From Calditrichota bacterium (GTDB lineage Bacteria; Calditrichota; Calditrichia; RBG-13-44-9): DNA of 9,135 nt. The translations under genes were made by a program, and so were the position numbers. Within the stretch, counting starts at the first letter, position 1; each line of letters starts with the position of its first letter. This document shows, one piece after another, positions 6,568 through 9,135 of the stretch. The stretch spans positions 1 to 9,135 of the forward strand of contig JAFGSO010000016.1 of the NCBI GenBank assembly GCA_016934605.1, in the 5' to 3' direction. The notes beneath the pieces were generated by a model, which made no database searches, was not told the origin of the DNA, and saw only the letters and a program-made list of their open reading frames with translations.

Positions 6568-7797
6568 ATGAAAATTTGTGATCTTACACAGGCCTATACA
6601 GACCAGAGTGGCGGTATTAAAACTTACATCGATTCAAAAAGACAGTATATTTCCCGGTATTCCAACAATAAACACCTGCTGATTATACCAGGAGAAAAAG
6701 ATTACGCAGAAAAAAACGGTAATTTGACGGTTTACCAGGTAAAATCACCAGTTATTCCAAACTGTGAACCTTACCGCTTTATTCTCCGATTATGGAAAGT
6801 TTTCTCTATTTTAAAAGAAGAAGAACCTGACATTATCGAACTTGGAAGTCCCTATGTACTTCCCTGGCCTGCCTTTTATTATCGACAATTTAAGAAGTGC
6901 GTCATTTTCGGATTTTATCACACTGATTTTCCGGATGCATATGTTAAACCTTTTATCCAGCAGAGCGTAGTATCCATTTTTACAAACAGTGGTGTTAAGA
7001 TAGCCAGAAGTTACTCAAAATTAATTTACAATCAGACTGATGCTGTATTCACCAGTTCCGGTTCATTTCAGTCAATGCTTACAGTAGATCTTTTTAAACC
7101 CGTTCATTATGTAGCTCTAGGTGTTGATATCAATTTATTTCATCCCGCTAAAAGAAGTTATGCACTTCGCAGGAGTCTGGGTGTAAGAGATGATGATGTC
7201 CTCCTGATTTATGCCGGGCGAATGGACCAGGAGAAAAAAGTGGATCAAATTCTGTCAGCATTCAGGATTCTAACAATCCGCCGTAAGTATAAGTTACTTC
7301 TCATCGGGGAAGGTCCGCTACGAAAATCGCTGGAGGGAGAGTCCCAAAATTTGCCGGGTGTCATATTCAGGCCCTACATTGAAAACCGCTCTCTCCTGGC
7401 GAAATATCTGGCATCATCTGATATCTATGTAACTGCAGGTCCTTATGAAACATTCGGATTATCCGTACTTGAAGCACAGGCTTCAGGCCTGGCAAGCGTT
7501 GGTGTAGACGCTGGTGCCTTACAGGAACGAATTACCCCGGAAATCGGTATCCTGGGAGAAGTGAATAATCCTGATCAATTTGCCGTAAATATCCTGAAAA
7601 TTGCTGAAAATGGACTATTTCGGAAAAAAGAAGCCGCCAGAAAAACCGTTGAATCAAATTATTCCTGGACAGGTACATTTCAAAAGATTTTTACATTTTA
7701 TGAGCACTACTATAAACTGAAATCGATAAAATATTCTTCGCCTAACCAATTAAAAAATCTGGTAAATATTCCCGTAAAAAATTATTTCAGCAGATAG
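6568..7797 (+). CDS. GT4 family glycosyltransferase (second, divergent copy)
   Basis: GT-B retaining glycosyltransferase of 409 aa. It shares the plan of the preceding gene but is clearly different in sequence, so it is an old relative rather than a recent duplicate. Visible motifs are the N-terminal SGGIKTY glycine loop (about 14-20), YHTD (117-120), GRMDQEKK (217-224) in the donor site and EX7E (Glu294, Glu302). The C-terminus carries an extra polar tail of about 30 residues after the usual final helix. The acceptor is unknown. As a neighbour of an SQD2-like enzyme it could add a second sugar to a glycolipid or make a different headgroup. The ATG follows the previous stop by 22 nt with no good Shine-Dalgarno. 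The gene ends in tandem TAG TAA stops. Confidence 0.84.
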   Translation: MKICDLTQAYTDQSGGIKTYIDSKRQYISRYSNNKHLLIIPGEKDYAEKNGNLTVYQVKSPVIPNCEPYRFILRLWKVFSILKEEEPDIIELGSPYVLPWPAFYYRQFKKCVIFGFYHTDFPDAYVKPFIQQSVVSIFTNSGVKIARSYSKLIYNQTDAVFTSSGSFQSMLTVDLFKPVHYVALGVDINLFHPAKRSYALRRSLGVRDDDVLLIYAGRMDQEKKVDQILSAFRILTIRRKYKLLLIGEGPLRKSLEGESQNLPGVIFRPYIENRSLLAKYLASSDIYVTAGPYETFGLSVLEAQASGLASVGVDAGALQERITPEIGILGEVNNPDQFAVNILKIAENGLFRKKEAARKTVESNYSWTGTFQKIFTFYEHYYKLKSIKYSSPNQLKNLVNIPVKNYFSR

Positions 7798-7835
7798 TAA
7801 TAATTTCCACTACAAAAAACAACTGCATATAGATA

Positions 7836-8924
7836 ATGAAATTCTTTAAAGCAAGAGGATATTCAGCATTTAATTTCTGGAAAATTTTTGAAAAATTAAT
7901 GATCATTATACCGGTTGGCGTTGTGATTACAATTGTTTTTGCAGTGCTGACCACACCCGCGGATATGATGCAGGAATCAATTCAACTGTCCGGAGCTTAC
8001 CTGGTACTCGCATCCCTCCTGGCTATCCTGCCATGGTTTATGCATACTCTGCGCATTATTAACTGGAGTCATTTTGTTGGTAAAAAAATTAGCTTCAGGG
8101 AAGCATTTAAGATTGTGCTCGGCACCGAGCTGGGTTCCGCCGTAACTCCGACAGCAGTAGGAGGAGGCTATGTAAAAATAGGTTTATTAATGAAATCGGG
8201 TTTCTCCCTGAGCGAAGCCATTTCCGTGAATTTTTTAGGAGTGCTGGAGGATGCCTGTTTTTTTATAATAGCCATTCCGTTTGCTGCAACGGTTACAGAG
8301 CTATGGAAACATTCCATATTCGACTCTCTATTATCAGAAATTTCTCTTACAGAGACGATTCCCATAGTCATTTTCGTTTTTATTCTTATTGTGACAATTT
8401 TGGCTTATATTCACATCCGGAAAAAATATCTGAAAGATCATCAAAAGAAATCCAGATTTTTCATCGGAATCAAAATAATTCGCAAAAAAATATCGAGGCT
8501 GTTCAAAGAAATAAGCCATATTTACCAGAAGGTGGGAACACGGGGAAAACTATTCTTTTTTATAAACTTCCTTCTGGCTTCTCTGCAATGGACAGCACGT
8601 TATTCCGTCATATATCTTTTATTATTGAGTTTTCAGATTCAGATTAGTCCGATTCTTGGTTTTGTTCTCCAATGGATTCAATTTACACTTCTGAATCTGG
8701 TGCCCTCGCCCGGTGCTATGGTAGGAGCTGAAGCTTCATTTTACCTGATCTACAATACTATGATCCCTCAAAATCTGGTTGGTATACTGGCTCTCAGCTG
8801 GAGATTCTGCACCTTTTATCTATTAATGGGTCTAGCAGTTGTCCTATTTTTCATCATTCAGATAATTGAATCCCGCAAACAGAATACCCCTGCTTTAAGC
8901 TTGGAAATCACCTCCGATCAGTAG
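7836..8924 (+). CDS. UPF0104 / LPG-synthase-type TM protein (PF03706-like)
   Basis: Polytopic membrane protein of 362 aa with about seven or eight spans. The family blocks are recognisable: GTELGSAVTPTAVGGGYVKIG (split here as Glu98 to Pro105, then Gly109-Gly111 and Lys114) in the first half, and PSPGAMVGAEA near 290-300 with Glu299 in the second. These match the membrane half of MprF-like flippase/synthase proteins without the cytosolic aminoacyl-transferase domain. Stand-alone relatives (YbhN, AglD C-terminal type) are often next to glycosyltransferases and are suspected of moving lipids or lipid-linked sugars, but few are proven. Here it is the last gene of the PAP2-GT4-GT4 unit, 38 nt after the second GT4, with no clear Shine-Dalgarno. 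A role in placing the new glycolipid across the membrane is inference. It ends in TAG TAA. Confidence 0.82.
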   Translation: MKFFKARGYSAFNFWKIFEKLMIIIPVGVVITIVFAVLTTPADMMQESIQLSGAYLVLASLLAILPWFMHTLRIINWSHFVGKKISFREAFKIVLGTELGSAVTPTAVGGGYVKIGLLMKSGFSLSEAISVNFLGVLEDACFFIIAIPFAATVTELWKHSIFDSLLSEISLTETIPIVIFVFILIVTILAYIHIRKKYLKDHQKKSRFFIGIKIIRKKISRLFKEISHIYQKVGTRGKLFFFINFLLASLQWTARYSVIYLLLLSFQIQISPILGFVLQWIQFTLLNLVPSPGAMVGAEASFYLIYNTMIPQNLVGILALSWRFCTFYLLMGLAVVLFFIIQIIESRKQNTPALSLEITSDQ

Positions 8925-8947
8925 TAAGGTCCTCAACCTGTTGTAAT

Positions 8948-9005
8948 TATTAAATAAAAGTAACATTCTATTAACAGAATCTTAATATCAGAATTGTAAT
9001 TTATA
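8948..9005 (+). promoter_or_regulatory. Putative Pho-box promoter pointing off the right edge
   Basis: The repeats fall in 11-bp phase: TATTAAA (8948, weak), AGTAACA (8959), ATTAACA (8970) and CTTAATA (8981-8987). The central two match the nnTwACw pattern of the other arrays fully and the fourth has one mismatch. Nine bases later is TAATTTATA (8997-9005), again the element shared with the two upstream promoters and at the same distance. The orientation predicts a + strand gene starting near or beyond the window end. No convincing start is visible inside the window. Confidence 0.55.
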
Positions 9006-9135
9006 CCTTACAATAATGCCATCAGTATACGATTGAACTTGCGGGATTCATGAATAACCCAATTTATTCCAAATACACCGTTCTTAATCTGAATCTTTCG
9101 CTAATAATCATTTCAGGAACATGTGAATTTTGAGA

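Noticed and set aside
5409..7797. Recent tandem duplication of the GT4 genes
   Set aside because: The proteins share only fold-level motifs (YHT, GR...EK, EX7E); N-terminal halves and tails differ, which argues against recent duplication.
8303..8647. A 114-codon + strand ORF inside the UPF0104 gene
   Set aside because: It lies in another frame of a gene with clear family motifs; its translation is low-complexity and lacks any recognisable domain, so it is a shadow.
7836..8924. MprF (lysyl-phosphatidylglycerol synthase)
   Set aside because: Only the membrane part is present; the C-terminal aminoacyl-transferase domain is missing and the length of 362 aa fits stand-alone UPF0104 proteins.
9050..9133. 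A 27-aa ORF starting at ATG 9050, and a possible GTG start at 9123 with AGGA at 9115-9118
   Set aside because: The ORF is too short and without recognisable character. The GTG may begin the next gene, but only four codons are visible, so no call is made.

Overview
The window is about 9.1 kb of moderately AT-rich bacterial DNA. All genes lie on the + strand, tightly packed, with three larger intergenic gaps. No rRNA, tRNA, mobile element or CRISPR array is visible. Some genes have a Shine-Dalgarno-like sequence (PhoU-like gene, 55-aa ORF, first GT4) and others have almost none. The gene content fits a free-living Gram-negative-type bacterium, perhaps of the FCB/Marinimicrobia/Calditrichota sort, but the taxonomic guess is weak and rests on overall impression only.

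Layout. (1) 3-1808: a NptA-type Na+/phosphate cotransporter followed after 12 nt by a stand-alone PhoU-like protein. (2) 1868-3160: a cytoplasmic family 1 glycoside hydrolase with both catalytic glutamates, starting at GTG. (3) 3161-3277: an intergenic region with four 11-bp-phased repeats of the form nnTwACw. (4) 3278-4594: a GT21 ceramide-glucosyltransferase-like membrane enzyme, then a 55-residue single-span membrane protein whose start lies just after its stop. (5) 4595-4867: a second intergenic region with a longer array of the same phased repeats. (6) 4868-8924: a probable four-gene operon: PAP2 lipid phosphatase, two different GT4 glycosyltransferases, and a UPF0104/LPG-synthase-type polytopic membrane protein. 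(7) 8925-9135: a third array of the same repeats, pointing to a gene beyond the right edge.

Interpretation. A phosphate importer and PhoU-like protein sit beside enzymes that could make non-phosphorus glycolipids: PAP2 could make diacylglycerol, GT4 and GT21 enzymes could add sugars, and a membrane protein of a family linked to lipid/glycan transfer follows. Each of the three larger gaps carries 7+4 bp tandem repeats like those of PhoB/PhoP (Pho) boxes, followed at 9-10 nt by a shared ATTTATm element. The simplest reading is a phosphate-starvation regulon that imports phosphate and replaces phospholipids with glycolipids. The gene families and repeats are visible in the sequence. The Pho assignment and the lipid products are inference.
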